Notes under the pieces: generated by a model | Databases searched by the model: none | What the model was told of the DNA's origin: nothing | Seen by the model: the letters and a program-made list of their open reading frames with translations, nothing else | Shown here: positions 1 through 8,070 of the stretch, piece by piece | How the letters are laid out: every line of letters starts with the position of its first letter | How positions within the stretch are numbered: the stretch's first letter is position 1 | Program-made: the position numbers and the translations under genes | Source of the DNA: Pseudomonas sp. CROZ-RG-20F-R04-15 | GTDB lineage: Bacteria; Pseudomonadota; Gammaproteobacteria; Pseudomonadales; Pseudomonadaceae | Length of the DNA stretch: 64,000 nucleotides | Direction: 5' to 3' | Assembly (NCBI RefSeq): GCF_022662375.1 | Contig: NZ_JAKNQL010000031.1 | Span: 1-64,000 of the forward strand

Positions 1-14
1 TGGTTTTTGGCCTT

Positions 15-1016
15 TTAGCCCGTCATGACCTGCGCCAACAACTCGTACGAATGCACCCGATCAGCATGCTCATACAGGTCACTGGTAAAAATCAGCTCAT
101 CCGCCTGGGTCTGCTCAATCAGCACTTCCAGCTTGGCGCGGATCTTCTGCGGACTCCCCACCATCGCCAGCCCCAGGAAATCCCCCACCGCCTCACGCTC
201 ATGCGGTAGCCACAGCCCGTCCATGGTTTTCACCGGCGGACGCTGCACCAGGCTCTGCCCACGCATCAACGCCAGAATGCGCTGATACACCGACGTCGCC
301 AGATAATCGGCTTGTTCATCGGTATCCGCCGCCACCAGCGGTACGCCGAGCATCACGTACGGCTTGTCGAGCACTGCCGACGGCTTGAAGTGATTGCGAT
401 AGACGCGAATCGCCTCGTGCATGAAGCGCGGAGCGAAATGCGAGGCGAAGGCATACGGCAAACCGCGCTCACCGGCTAATTGCGCGCTGAACAGACTGGA
501 ACCGAGCAGCCAGATCGGCACATTGGTGCCGGTGCCAGGCATCGCGATCACGCGCTGGTCCGGGGTACGCGGACCGAGGTAGCGCACCAGTTCGGCAACG
601 TCTTCGGGGAAATCGTCAGCGCTGCCGGAGCGCTCGCGGCGCAAGGCGCGGGCAGTCATCTGATCGGAACCGGGCGCACGGCCCAGGCCGAGGTCGATCC
701 GGCCCGGATACAGGCTTTCCAGCGTGCCGAACTGCTCGGCGATCACCAGCGGCGCATGGTTGGGCAGCATTACGCCTCCGGAGCCAACACGAATGCTCGA
801 CGTACCGCCAGCCAGATAACCGAGTAATACAGACGTCGCGGAGCTGGCGATACCGTCCATGTTGTGGTGTTCGGCCACCCAGAACCGCGTATAGCCGAAT
901 TTCTCGACATGCTGCGCCAGGTCCAGTGAATTGCGCAGCGACTGCGCCGGGCTGCCGTTCTCGCGCACCGGCACCAGATCGAGGGTGGAAAATTTTACGT
1001 CGGACAGTTGCTTCAT
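15..1016 (-). CDS. Luciferase-like (LLM class) flavin-dependent oxidoreductase
   Basis: Predicted cytosolic flavin-dependent monooxygenase of the bacterial luciferase-like superfamily (333 aa), expected to use reduced FMN and oxygen; the substrate cannot be told from sequence. It has the family's TIM-barrel signatures: an N-terminal strand SDVKFSTLDLVPV, the FWVAEHHN block around residue 45, the RVGSGGVMLPNHAPLVIAEQFGTL block and the GRIDLGLGRAPG turn. The length is normal for the group. The start is ATG with a GGAG about 10 nt upstream. It is transcribed away from osmC and shares a 242 bp upstream region that holds a perfect 10 bp inverted repeat (1040-1070). Family assignment is firm, function is not. 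Confidence 0.88.
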   Translation of the reverse strand: MKQLSDVKFSTLDLVPVRENGSPAQSLRNSLDLAQHVEKFGYTRFWVAEHHNMDGIASSATSVLLGYLAGGTSSIRVGSGGVMLPNHAPLVIAEQFGTLESLYPGRIDLGLGRAPGSDQMTARALRRERSGSADDFPEDVAELVRYLGPRTPDQRVIAMPGTGTNVPIWLLGSSLFSAQLAGERGLPYAFASHFAPRFMHEAIRVYRNHFKPSAVLDKPYVMLGVPLVAADTDEQADYLATSVYQRILALMRGQSLVQRPPVKTMDGLWLPHEREAVGDFLGLAMVGSPQKIRAKLEVLIEQTQADELIFTSDLYEHADRVHSYELLAQVMTG

Positions 1017-1039
1017 AAACCTGCGTCTCCGAGTGAGGA

Positions 1040-1070
1040 GGCAGGTTTTTCTTGCAAACGAAAACCTGCC
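1040..1070. repeat. Perfect 10 bp inverted repeat between the LLM gene and osmC
   Basis: GGCAGGTTTT (1040-1049) and AAAACCTGCC (1061-1070) are exact complements around an 11 nt loop. The repeat lies 24 bp upstream of the LLM start codon, so it is either an operator for the divergent LLM/osmC pair or a 5' UTR hairpin of the LLM mRNA. Nothing else in the window matches it. Confidence 0.5.
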
Positions 1071-1258
1071 AAATCCATAAGCGTGTTTTGTGCAATGAGG
1101 GCATATACCCGAGTTTCAATAGCCGAGTCGAAATTTCCTACTAAAAAAGTCAACGATTAACCCGGGCTGAACTTTGTTCTGGCGTCTATCCTCAGAAGCC
1201 TTGCAAGCAAAAACCACGACGACGCGGCGTTTCCGCGCCAGAGATTGAGGAGGAAGAC

Positions 1259-1690
1259 ATGGCTATCGTGAAGAAAGCATCCGCACATTGGGCAGGTGAT
1301 CTGAAAACCGGTATCGGCTCGATTTCCACCGAAACCGGCGTCCTCAAAGAAGCTCCGTACGGCTTCAAGGCGCGCTTCGAGGGCGGCAAGGGCACCAATC
1401 CGGAAGAGTTGATCGGCGCGGCGCATGCCGGCTGTTTCTCCATGGCGTTTTCGATGATTCTGGGCGATGCGGGCTTGAAGGCTGACAGCATTGATACTCA
1501 GGCTGAAGTCACGCTCGATCAGGTAGAGGGCGGCTTTGCGATCACCGCCGTGAAGCTGATCCTCAAGGCGAAAATCCCCGGGGCGACGCAAGCGCAGTTC
1601 GAAGAGCTAAGCAACAAAGCCAAGGAAGGGTGCCCGGTGTCGAAAGTGCTGAATGCGAAGATTACGCTTGAGGCTTCACTGATTTCTTAA
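1259..1690 (+). CDS. osmC: OsmC-family organic hydroperoxide peroxiredoxin
   Basis: Thiol-dependent peroxidase that reduces organic hydroperoxides in the cytosol (143 aa, family-typical). The two redox cysteines are visible: Cys59 in GAAHAGCFSMAFS (peroxidatic) and Cys125 in AKEGCPVSK (resolving). The N-terminal block WAGDLKTGIGSISTETG is typical of the OsmC rather than the Ohr branch. The start is ATG preceded by GAGGAGGAAG at about -8. The gene stands alone, divergent from the LLM oxidoreductase and followed by a REP doublet. OsmC genes often respond to osmotic or stationary-phase signals; I see no clear sigma-factor motif here. Confidence 0.93.
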   Translation: MAIVKKASAHWAGDLKTGIGSISTETGVLKEAPYGFKARFEGGKGTNPEELIGAAHAGCFSMAFSMILGDAGLKADSIDTQAEVTLDQVEGGFAITAVKLILKAKIPGATQAQFEELSNKAKEGCPVSKVLNAKITLEASLIS

Positions 1691-1719
1691 GGTTCGAATC
1701 AGGCGTTGGCTTTGCCGAC

Positions 1720-1797
1720 GCCTTCGCGAGCAAGCTCGCTCCCACATTGGTTCTGGCTAGACCCGTTCATTGTGGGAGCGAGCTTGCTCGCGAAGGC
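1720..1797. repeat. REP doublet (REPIN-like), inner ends TGTGGG
   Basis: Two oppositely oriented copies of the palindromic unit CTTCGCGAGCAAGCTCGCTC, one reading inward from each side, separated by about 25 bp. Both arms carry the AAGCTT-type core. The CCCACA/TGTGGG ends face each other. It sits between osmC and the DUF1161 gene, a typical intergenic position. Confidence 0.85.
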
Positions 1798-1937
1798 GAT
1801 TTCACAATCAACCCGGAGCTTGAAACCGAAAACACAACTTGTGAGCGAAGTCAGAACCCTCGCTGTAAAAATGTGGTCGAATAAATGACAGCAGCTTCTG
1901 CGCACACCCGTGCGCGCTGCCTCAGGGAGCTTCACTC

Positions 1938-2177
1938 ATGAAACGTATTGGCTTGGCGATCCTTTGCAGTGCACTGGCCACCTCGGTTTTTGCGGCACCC
2001 AAAGACTGCGAAGAACTCAAGAAAGAGATCGAAGTCAAGATTCAGGCTAAAGCAGTACCGTCCTACACACTGGAAATCGTAACCAAGGAAGAAGCCGAAA
2101 AACATGACATCGCCATGGTGGTCGGTTCATGTGAAAACGGCACCAAAGCGATCATCTATCAGAAGAACGACAGCTAA
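1938..2177 (+). CDS. DUF1161-type small periplasmic protein
   Basis: 79-aa secreted protein of unknown function. The N-terminus MKRIGLAILCSALATSVFA is a clear Sec signal peptide with predicted cleavage after AFA-like VFA. The mature part, about 60 residues, has two cysteines (KDCEELK and GSCENG) that could form one disulfide. The pattern CEELKKEIEVKIQAKGV-like plus a C-terminal strand matches the DUF1161 family common in pseudomonads. The start is ATG after GGGAG. The upstream 140 bp is a REP doublet followed by an AT-richer stretch that probably holds the promoter. Function is unknown. Confidence 0.8.
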   Translation: MKRIGLAILCSALATSVFAAPKDCEELKKEIEVKIQAKAVPSYTLEIVTKEEAEKHDIAMVVGSCENGTKAIIYQKNDS

Positions 2178-2183
2178 GTCGCC

Positions 2184-2603
2184 TCAGATAATGCAGTCGT
2201 AGTCGTAATCCTCGGCGACGATTTCGCGCTTGGCGTTGTACAGCCGGGCACTCGGGGTGAAAGCCAGCGAACGGCCCTCCAGCGTGTAACGCTGACCGGC
2301 CTCGAAATGGTCGTAGCGGATGTACATGTAACACAACCGCTCTACCGGGCCGTTCATCAAGCTGCCGCCACCACCAAACACTTCGAAATCGAACCGCACG
2401 CGCAATTCGTGACTGCCGGGGGTGACCTGAAAGAAGCGCCCGTCATTCAGTCGTTGTTTGTCGAGGCGCTCGGCCATCAGCACTTTACCGCCGGGTGTCG
2501 GCGTCGAAAAATCGACCCAGGCCATCTGCGGATCGACCGGTGGCAGCGGCGTCTGACAACCGCCCACAAGACTGGCAACGAGCAACAACAGCAACTGGCG
2601 CAT
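2184..2603 (-). CDS. PA0061/PA0062-family lipoprotein (copy 1)
   Basis: 139-aa putative lipoprotein of unknown function. The N-terminus MRQLLLLLVASLVGGC is a lipoprotein signal peptide with the lipobox cysteine at residue 16. The mature domain begins with a conserved MAWVDF block and contains FFQVTPGSHELRVRFDFE and AGQRYTLEGRSLAFTPSARLYN, shared with the next gene upstream. Residue 25 onward is proline- and glycine-rich, then beta-rich. It is transcribed in the same direction as its paralogue 40 bp upstream and ends 6 bp from the convergent DUF1161 gene. Confidence 0.8.
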   Translation of the reverse strand: MRQLLLLLVASLVGGCQTPLPPVDPQMAWVDFSTPTPGGKVLMAERLDKQRLNDGRFFQVTPGSHELRVRFDFEVFGGGGSLMNGPVERLCYMYIRYDHFEAGQRYTLEGRSLAFTPSARLYNAKREIVAEDYDYDCII

Positions 2604-2643
2604 GATGGATATCCACAGATCTGAATATTCAGCATAGCGCCGA

Positions 2644-3066
2644 TCAGCTGCTCTGACAGCCCGCCGGCGTGCCCTGGCCTACCACTTTGCGCTGCTCGTC
2701 ATAGAGCTTCGCCCATGGCCGAAAACCAATGCTGCCAGCCTGCAACTGATAACGCTGGCCGGCATTGAAGTCCTTGAATTTCACGTTCAATTGGCAATCG
2801 CGCCACAGCGGCTCAGCATCAGGACCGATGTTGGTCGCCGCCACCGGAAACTGATAACGCACCTTCAACTCATGGCTGCCGGGCTGCACTTCGAAGTAGC
2901 GTTTGTCGACGGTCACGCTGCTATCGACCTTCAACGCTTGCAACGTCGTGTCCTGCTGCCGGGCATCGAGATCGACCCAGGCTTGCGAGGGATCAGGATC
3001 GGGCATTCCGAATCCGGCACAACCGGCCAGCGTCAGCAGGCCTCCTGACAGCATCAACATGCGCAT
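2644..3066 (-). CDS. PA0061/PA0062-family lipoprotein (copy 2)
   Basis: 140-aa paralogue of the downstream lipoprotein. The signal MRMLMLSGGLLTLAGC gives a lipobox cysteine at residue 16. Shared blocks with copy 1 are QAWVDLDARQ, RYFEVQPGSHELKVRYQFP and FNAGQRYQLQAGSIGFRPWAKLYD. The start has a strong AAGGAG at -8. The two genes look like an ancient tandem duplication forming a two-gene operon. Copies differ mainly in the middle loop. Function is unknown; outer-membrane anchoring is inferred because the residue after the cysteine is Ala rather than Asp. Confidence 0.8.
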   Translation of the reverse strand: MRMLMLSGGLLTLAGCAGFGMPDPDPSQAWVDLDARQQDTTLQALKVDSSVTVDKRYFEVQPGSHELKVRYQFPVAATNIGPDAEPLWRDCQLNVKFKDFNAGQRYQLQAGSIGFRPWAKLYDEQRKVVGQGTPAGCQSS

Positions 3067-3125
3067 AGCGGTGCTCCTTAAGGCGGGATAGTCTTGCGGG
3101 CAGACTCTCCGGGGGATTTCTTATT

Positions 3126-4202
3126 TTGAGCAGGCCGTTTCCAAGCCTTGGGTTACTTGATCGCGTTTTTCGGGTTTTGTTTCCGGCTGTGATGTTTTTG
3201 TTGCTCAACGGTTGCGCCAGCGTCAGCTATTACGGCCAGTTGGCCAGCGGCCAGCTGCAATTGCTGCGCGCGCGTGAGCCGGTGGAAAAAGTCATTGCCG
3301 ACCCGAGCCGCGACGCGACACTGCGCAAGCACCTGGCCCAGTCACAAAAGGCTCGCGCCTTTGCCAGCGAGCATTTGCACCTGCCGGACAACCAGAGCTA
3401 TCGGCTTTACGCCGACATCCATCGCCCGTACGTGGTGTGGAATGTGTTCGCCACTTCGGAGTTCTCCCTGACGCCGCAAAACCACTGCTTCCCGATTGCC
3501 GGGTGTGTGGCTTATCGCGGTTATTACAACCAGAGCGCCGCACGCGGTGAAGCGGCGATCCAGCGCCTGCAGGGCATGGACGTGTCGATTGGCGGCGTTG
3601 AGGCTTATTCAACACTGGGCTGGTTCAACGACCCGATTCTTAATTCGATGATGGGCTGGGGTGATGAGCGCCTGGCCACGCTGATCTTTCATGAACTGGC
3701 GCACCAACGCTTTTATGTAAAGGACGACACCGAATTCAACGAGTCCTTCGCCACGTTTGTCGAGCAGCAAGGCACGCGGCAGTGGCGAGCGTTTCGGGGG
3801 ATGCCAGCGGATACCGATTCACGGTTGCAGCAGCGTGATCAGTTTATTGAGTTGGTGCTCGATACCCGCTCACGGCTGGAGAAGTTGTATGCGCAGCCAT
3901 TGCCGGCGGAACAGATGCGCGAACGCAAAGCGGCCGAGTTCGAACGGTTTCGCCGGGATTATCGGTTGATGAGGGACAGCCAGTGGGCTGGCGACAAGCG
4001 TTATGACGCGTGGGTGAATGCGCCGCTGAACAATGCGCGGTTGCTGCCGTTCGGGCTGTATGACCAGTGGGTGCCGGCGTTTGCGGCGTTGTTCAAAAAC
4101 AACGGGGGGGATTGGCTGAGGTTTTATGCGGAGGTTGAGCGGTTGGGTCGGTTGCCGGTGGCTGAGCGTAAGGCGGCACTGAAAGCATTGGCAAAATCCT
4201 GA
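3126..4202 (+). CDS. Predicted zinc aminopeptidase, lipoprotein
   Basis: 358-aa predicted metallo-aminopeptidase (COG4324-like). The gluzincin signature HELAHQ is at residues 189-194 and the downstream NESFATFVE helix supplies the likely third ligand. The N-terminus RVFRVLFPAVMFLLLNGC has a lipobox cysteine near residue 30, so the enzyme is probably anchored in the envelope. I use the TTG at 3126 because it leaves a proper basic n-region; the ATG at 3192 would truncate the signal to eight residues before the cysteine. It diverges from the lipoprotein pair with a 59 bp gap. Physiological substrate unknown. Confidence 0.8.
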   Translation: MSRPFPSLGLLDRVFRVLFPAVMFLLLNGCASVSYYGQLASGQLQLLRAREPVEKVIADPSRDATLRKHLAQSQKARAFASEHLHLPDNQSYRLYADIHRPYVVWNVFATSEFSLTPQNHCFPIAGCVAYRGYYNQSAARGEAAIQRLQGMDVSIGGVEAYSTLGWFNDPILNSMMGWGDERLATLIFHELAHQRFYVKDDTEFNESFATFVEQQGTRQWRAFRGMPADTDSRLQQRDQFIELVLDTRSRLEKLYAQPLPAEQMRERKAAEFERFRRDYRLMRDSQWAGDKRYDAWVNAPLNNARLLPFGLYDQWVPAFAALFKNNGGDWLRFYAEVERLGRLPVAERKAALKALAKS

Positions 4203-4224
4203 TTTCGCATTGGCTGAGCCGGCC

Positions 4225-4295
4225 CCTTCGCGAGCAAGCTCGCTCCCACAGGGGGAATGCATTCCAAATGTGGGAGCGAGCTTGCTCGCGAAGGC
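4225..4295. repeat. REP doublet (REPIN-like), inner ends TGTGGG
   Basis: Two inverted copies of CTTCGCGAGCAAGCTCGCTC with the CCCACA/TGTGGG ends facing an 18 bp spacer. It sits between the convergent aminopeptidase and HAD phosphatase genes and could fold into one long hairpin that ends both transcripts. Confidence 0.85.
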
Positions 4296-4302
4296 AATTT
4301 AA

Positions 4303-4953
4303 TCAGAGCTGCAAAAACGCCTGATGCAACGCGTCCAGCGTTTCAAAGTGATAAGCCGGCGCCTCGGCACTCAACTCTTCAAAACTGCCAAACCCATAAC
4401 CGACCGCCGCCGCATCCAGCCCATTGCTCCGGGCACCGATCAGGTCGTGCTTACGGTCGCCGATCATTAGCGTACTCGCCGGGTCCAGCCCTTCTTCCGC
4501 CATCAAATGCGCAATCAGCTCAACCTTGTTGGTCCGCGTGCCATCCAGCTCACTGCCGTAGATCACTTTGAAATGCCGGGCGAAATCAAAGTGCCGGGCA
4601 ATCTCGCGGGCAAATTCCCACGGCTTCGACGTGGCGATGTACAGCTGGCGGCCTTGGCCGCTGAGGGTTTCCAGCAACGGCGTAACGCCGTCGAACACGC
4701 GGTTTTCATACAGGCCAGTGACCTTGAAGCGCTCGCGGTAGAAATTCACCGCCTGCCACGCCTTGGCCTCATCAAAGCCGTAGAACTGCATAAACGCCTG
4801 CAACAACGGCGGGCCAATGAAGTGTTCGAGTTTGGTCAGGTCCGGCTCATCAATGCCGAGCTTGGCGAGGGCAAACTGAATGGAGCGGGTGATGCCCTCA
4901 CGTGGGTCTGTCAGGGTGCCATCGAGGTCGAACAGTACGGTTTGGTAATGCAT
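4303..4953 (-). CDS. HAD-family phosphatase (Gph-like)
   Basis: 216-aa cytosolic phosphohydrolase of the haloacid dehalogenase superfamily, closest in layout to phosphoglycolate phosphatase-type enzymes. Motif I is DLDGTLTD (nucleophile Asp in VLFDLDGT, residue 9), motif II is the ATSK block, and motifs III/IV are Lys in TNKVEL and MIGDRKHDLIGA. The cap domain is helical, between residues 20 and 80. The start is ATG after AGGAA. The substrate is undefined; related proteins hydrolyse nucleotides or sugar phosphates. It lies 29 bp downstream of the gamma carbonic anhydrase and is probably co-transcribed. Confidence 0.88.
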   Translation of the reverse strand: MHYQTVLFDLDGTLTDPREGITRSIQFALAKLGIDEPDLTKLEHFIGPPLLQAFMQFYGFDEAKAWQAVNFYRERFKVTGLYENRVFDGVTPLLETLSGQGRQLYIATSKPWEFAREIARHFDFARHFKVIYGSELDGTRTNKVELIAHLMAEEGLDPASTLMIGDRKHDLIGARSNGLDAAAVGYGFGSFEELSAEAPAYHFETLDALHQAFLQL

Positions 4954-4982
4954 GGGAATTCCTGGGCAGTCGCCAATTCGAA

Positions 4983-5528
4983 TCAGAGTGTGTCGTAGCC
5001 TTCGGCCAGATGCAGGTCCTTGAGCTTCACGTAATTCGCCGCGCTGTAGGTGAAGAAGGCTTTTTCCTTGTCGGTGAGTTCTCGCACCTGTTTCACCGGG
5101 CTACCCACATAGAGGAAGCCGCTTTGCAGTCGCTTGCCCGGCGGCACCAGGCTGCCGGCGCCGATGATCACGTCGTCCTCGACCACCGCACCGTCCATGA
5201 CAATGCTGCCCATGCCGATCAACACGCGGCTGCCAACGCTGCAGCCGTGCAACATGACTTTGTGGGCGATGGTCACGTCATCGCCGATCAGCAGCGGGAA
5301 ACCGTCCGGGTTGAACGGGCCGGCGTGGGTGATGTGCAACACGCAGCCGTCCTGGACGCTGGTGCGCGCACCGATGCGGATACGGTGCATGTCGCCGCGG
5401 ATCACGGTCAGCGGCCACACGGAGCTGTCTTCGCCGATTTCGACGTCGCCGATAACCACCGCCGAGCCGTCGACAAACGCGCCTTTGCTCAAGCGCGGGG
5501 TGTGATTCTGGTACTTGCGAACGGACAC
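4983..5528 (-). CDS. Gamma-class carbonic anhydrase family protein
   Basis: 181-aa left-handed beta-helix protein built of hexapeptide repeats (VVIGDVEIGEDSSVWPLTVIRGD onward), likely a homotrimer with zinc between subunits. Candidate ligands are the histidines in VLHITHAG and IAHKVMLHG. The GTG at 5526-5528 is preferred over upstream in-frame starts because GAGAGAGAA stands just before it and the homologous region begins with SVRKYQNHTP. Whether it hydrates CO2 is uncertain, since many family members lack measurable activity. It is divergent from prlC with an 88 bp shared promoter region. Confidence 0.88.
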   Translation of the reverse strand: MSVRKYQNHTPRLSKGAFVDGSAVVIGDVEIGEDSSVWPLTVIRGDMHRIRIGARTSVQDGCVLHITHAGPFNPDGFPLLIGDDVTIAHKVMLHGCSVGSRVLIGMGSIVMDGAVVEDDVIIGAGSLVPPGKRLQSGFLYVGSPVKQVRELTDKEKAFFTYSAANYVKLKDLHLAEGYDTL

Positions 5529-5616
5529 GATAATTTCTCTCTCTGTCGCCGATAGCTGCGGATGATGCCGATTGTAATTAAGATGGGGCAATGTTTCCCC
5601 AGCCAAGGTGCCAACC

Positions 5617-7668
5617 GTGAGCGTGAACAACCCTCTGCTGCAGTCCTATGACCTGCCACCGTTCTCCACGATCCGTGCCGAACACGTCCTGCCCGCCATC
5701 GAAACGATCCTGGCCGACAACCGCGCCGCCATCGCCGAAATTCTCAAGAGCCAGGTCCAGAACCCGACCTGGGCCGGCCTGGTTCTGGCGATGGACGAAC
5801 TCAATGACCGCCTCGGCGCTGCGTGGAGCCCGGTCAGTCACCTCAACGCCGTGTGCAACAGCGCCGAATTGCGCGAAGCCTACGAGTCGTGCCTGCCAGC
5901 CCTGAGCGCCTACTCCACCGAGATGGGCCAGAACCGCGAGCTGTTCCAGGCCTATGAAGCGCTGGCCAACAGCCCGGAAGCCGCCGGTTTCGACGTGGCG
6001 CAAAAGACTATTCTGGAACACGCCCTGCGTGACTTCCGTCTGTCGGGTATCGACCTGCCGGAAGCCGAGCAGAAACGCTACGCCGAAGTGCAAAGCAAAC
6101 TGTCCGAGCTGGGCAGCCGCTTCTCCAACCAACTGCTCGACGCCACTCAGGCATGGACCAAGCACGTCAGCGACGAAGCCGCCCTCGCCGGCCTGACCGA
6201 TTCGGCCAAGGCGCAAATGGCTGCCGCCGCGCAGGCCAAAGGCTTCGATGGCTGGCTGATCACCCTGGAATTCCCGAGCTACTACGCGGTGATGACCTAC
6301 GCGCAAGACCGTGCGCTGCGTGAAGAAGTCTACGCCGCCTACTGCACCCGTGCCTCGGATCAAGGCCCGAATGCCGGCCAGAACGACAACGGCCCTGTGA
6401 TGGAAGAAATCCTCGACCTGCGTCAGGAGCTGGCCAAATTGTTGGGCTTCGCCAGTTTCTCCGAGCTGAGCCTGGCCACCAAAATGGCCGAATCCAGTGA
6501 TCAGGTGCTGAGCTTCCTGCGCGATCTGGCCAAGCGCAGCAAACCGTTCGCCGCGCAGGATCTGCAACAACTGCGCGCCTATGCCGCGGAACAGGGCTGC
6601 GCCGATCTGCAAAGCTGGGACAGCGGTTTCTACGGCGAGAAGTTGCGTGAACAGCGCTACAGCGTTGCTCAGGAAACCCTGCGCGCCTACTTCCCGATCG
6701 ATAAAGTACTGGGCGGTCTGTTCGCCATCGTGCAGCGTCTGTACGGCATCGAAATCGCCGAGCAGAAAGGCTTCGACACCTGGCACCCGGACGTGCGCCT
6801 GTTCGAAATCAAGGAAAACGGCCAGCACGTCGGTCGCTTCTTTTTCGACCTCTATGCCCGCGCCAACAAGCGTGGCGGTGCCTGGATGGACGGTGCCCGT
6901 GACCGTCGCCGCACCGTCGACGGCGTGCTGCAAAGCCCGGTGGCCAATCTGGTGTGCAACTTCACCCCGGCTGACAGTGGCAAGCCTGCGCTGCTGACCC
7001 ACGATGAAGTGACCACGCTGTTCCACGAGTTCGGTCATGGCCTGCATCACCTGCTGACCCGCGTTGATCACGCCGGTGTTTCCGGCATCAACGGCGTGGC
7101 GTGGGATGCGGTCGAGCTGCCAAGCCAGTTCATGGAAAACTGGTGCTGGGAGCCGGAAGGCCTGGCGTTGATTTCCGGCCATTACGAAAGCGGCGAGCCG
7201 CTGCCGCAGGACCTGCTGGAAAAAATGCTCGCGGCGAAAAACTTCCAGTCCGGCCTGATGATGGTCCGTCAGCTGGAGTTCTCGCTGTTCGACTTCGAAC
7301 TGCACGCCACCCACGGTGACGGCCGCAGCGTTGCGCAGGTGCTCGAAGGCGTGCGTGACGAAGTGTCTGTCATGCGCCCACCGGCCTACAACCGCTTCCC
7401 GAACAGCTTCGCGCACATCTTCGCCGGCGGTTACGCGGCGGGTTACTACAGCTACAAGTGGGCGGAAGTGCTGTCGGCGGATGCCTTCTCGAAGTTTGAA
7501 GAAGACGGCGTGCTCAACGCAGAAACCGGTCGTGCATTCCGCGAAGCGATTCTGGCGCGCGGTGGTTCGCAGGCACCGATGGTGCTGTTCGTCGACTTCC
7601 GTGGCCGTGAGCCGTCGATTGACGCACTGTTGCGCCACAGCGGCCTGAGTGAGGACGCGGCAGCATGA
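5617..7668 (+). CDS. prlC: Oligopeptidase A
   Basis: 683-aa M3-family zinc endopeptidase, cytosolic, degrading peptides released by ATP-dependent proteases and cleaved signal peptides. The zinc motif HEFGH is at residues 470-474 and the third ligand is Glu500 in DAVELPSQ. Substrate-positioning residues of M3 enzymes are intact: His600 and the GGYAAGYYSYKW block with Tyr610. The GTG at 5617 is chosen because AAGG precedes it at proper spacing and the homologous sequence begins VNNPLLQSYDLPPF; a GTG at 5608 is also in frame. It overlaps yheV by four bases (ATGA), so the two are translationally coupled. Confidence 0.95.
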   Translation: MSVNNPLLQSYDLPPFSTIRAEHVLPAIETILADNRAAIAEILKSQVQNPTWAGLVLAMDELNDRLGAAWSPVSHLNAVCNSAELREAYESCLPALSAYSTEMGQNRELFQAYEALANSPEAAGFDVAQKTILEHALRDFRLSGIDLPEAEQKRYAEVQSKLSELGSRFSNQLLDATQAWTKHVSDEAALAGLTDSAKAQMAAAAQAKGFDGWLITLEFPSYYAVMTYAQDRALREEVYAAYCTRASDQGPNAGQNDNGPVMEEILDLRQELAKLLGFASFSELSLATKMAESSDQVLSFLRDLAKRSKPFAAQDLQQLRAYAAEQGCADLQSWDSGFYGEKLREQRYSVAQETLRAYFPIDKVLGGLFAIVQRLYGIEIAEQKGFDTWHPDVRLFEIKENGQHVGRFFFDLYARANKRGGAWMDGARDRRRTVDGVLQSPVANLVCNFTPADSGKPALLTHDEVTTLFHEFGHGLHHLLTRVDHAGVSGINGVAWDAVELPSQFMENWCWEPEGLALISGHYESGEPLPQDLLEKMLAAKNFQSGLMMVRQLEFSLFDFELHATHGDGRSVAQVLEGVRDEVSVMRPPAYNRFPNSFAHIFAGGYAAGYYSYKWAEVLSADAFSKFEEDGVLNAETGRAFREAILARGGSQAPMVLFVDFRGREPSIDALLRHSGLSEDAAA

Positions 7669-7958
7669 GTGACGGGCCTGTGATTACCAAGAAACGCTTT
7701 ATCGCCGGGGCGGTCTGCCCGGCGTGCAGCGAGCCGGACAAATTGATGATGTGGAACGAAGACAGCGTGCCGCATCGTGAATGTGTGGCTTGCGGTTACT
7801 CCGACACACTCAACGAGCAAGGACTTTCGGTACCGAAAGAATTGGGCACGCGAGTCAATACCAGCGCAATCAACAAGCCTGCGCCGGACAAAACTGTACA
7901 AGCCGTGCAGTTTTTCCCCAACCCGAAACTGAAAAAGAAGCCTGACCAGCCAAATTGA
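7665..7958 (+). CDS. yheV: YheV-family zinc-ribbon protein
   Basis: 97-aa small putative metal-binding protein. The N-terminal half carries two CxxC knuckles, CPAC at residues 19-22 and CVAC further on (ECVACGYSD), consistent with one zinc ribbon. The C-terminal third is basic and proline-rich (FFPNPKLKKKPDQPN). It starts within the prlC stop codon (ATGA), the same prlC-yheV arrangement found in other gammaproteobacteria. No function has been established; coupling to prlC suggests a role linked to peptide turnover. Confidence 0.88.
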   Translation: MSDGPVITKKRFIAGAVCPACSEPDKLMMWNEDSVPHRECVACGYSDTLNEQGLSVPKELGTRVNTSAINKPAPDKTVQAVQFFPNPKLKKKPDQPN

Positions 7959-7964
7959 GCCGTG

Positions 7965-7998
7965 ACCACCTCGCACCGAATCAACGGTGCGAGGTGGT
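7965..7998 (+). terminator. Probable terminator of prlC-yheV
   Basis: ACCACCTCGCACCG (7965-7978) pairs perfectly with CGGTGCGAGGTGGT (7985-7998) around a six-base loop, seven bases after the yheV stop. The following bases ATCTATCT are only weakly T-rich. Confidence 0.6.
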
Positions 7999-8070
7999 AT
8001 CTATCTAATGCCTTGCCCTTGCGCTTTCTCCGTAGGCTGAATTTTTCAACCTACGGTCAAGGAAGACGCG

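Noticed and set aside
1854..1880. Possible AlgU promoter (GAACCC-N17-TCGAA) before the DUF1161 gene
   Set aside because: Too many mismatches in both boxes to support a call.
3192..4202. Later ATG start for the aminopeptidase
   Set aside because: It would leave too short a signal peptide before the lipobox; the TTG at 3126 gives a normal one, although it is a rare start.
5578..7638. 686-codon minus-strand frame opposite prlC
   Set aside because: Mirror frame of a GC-rich gene; composition is His/Gln/Arg-rich with no recognisable motif, while the plus strand encodes clear oligopeptidase A.
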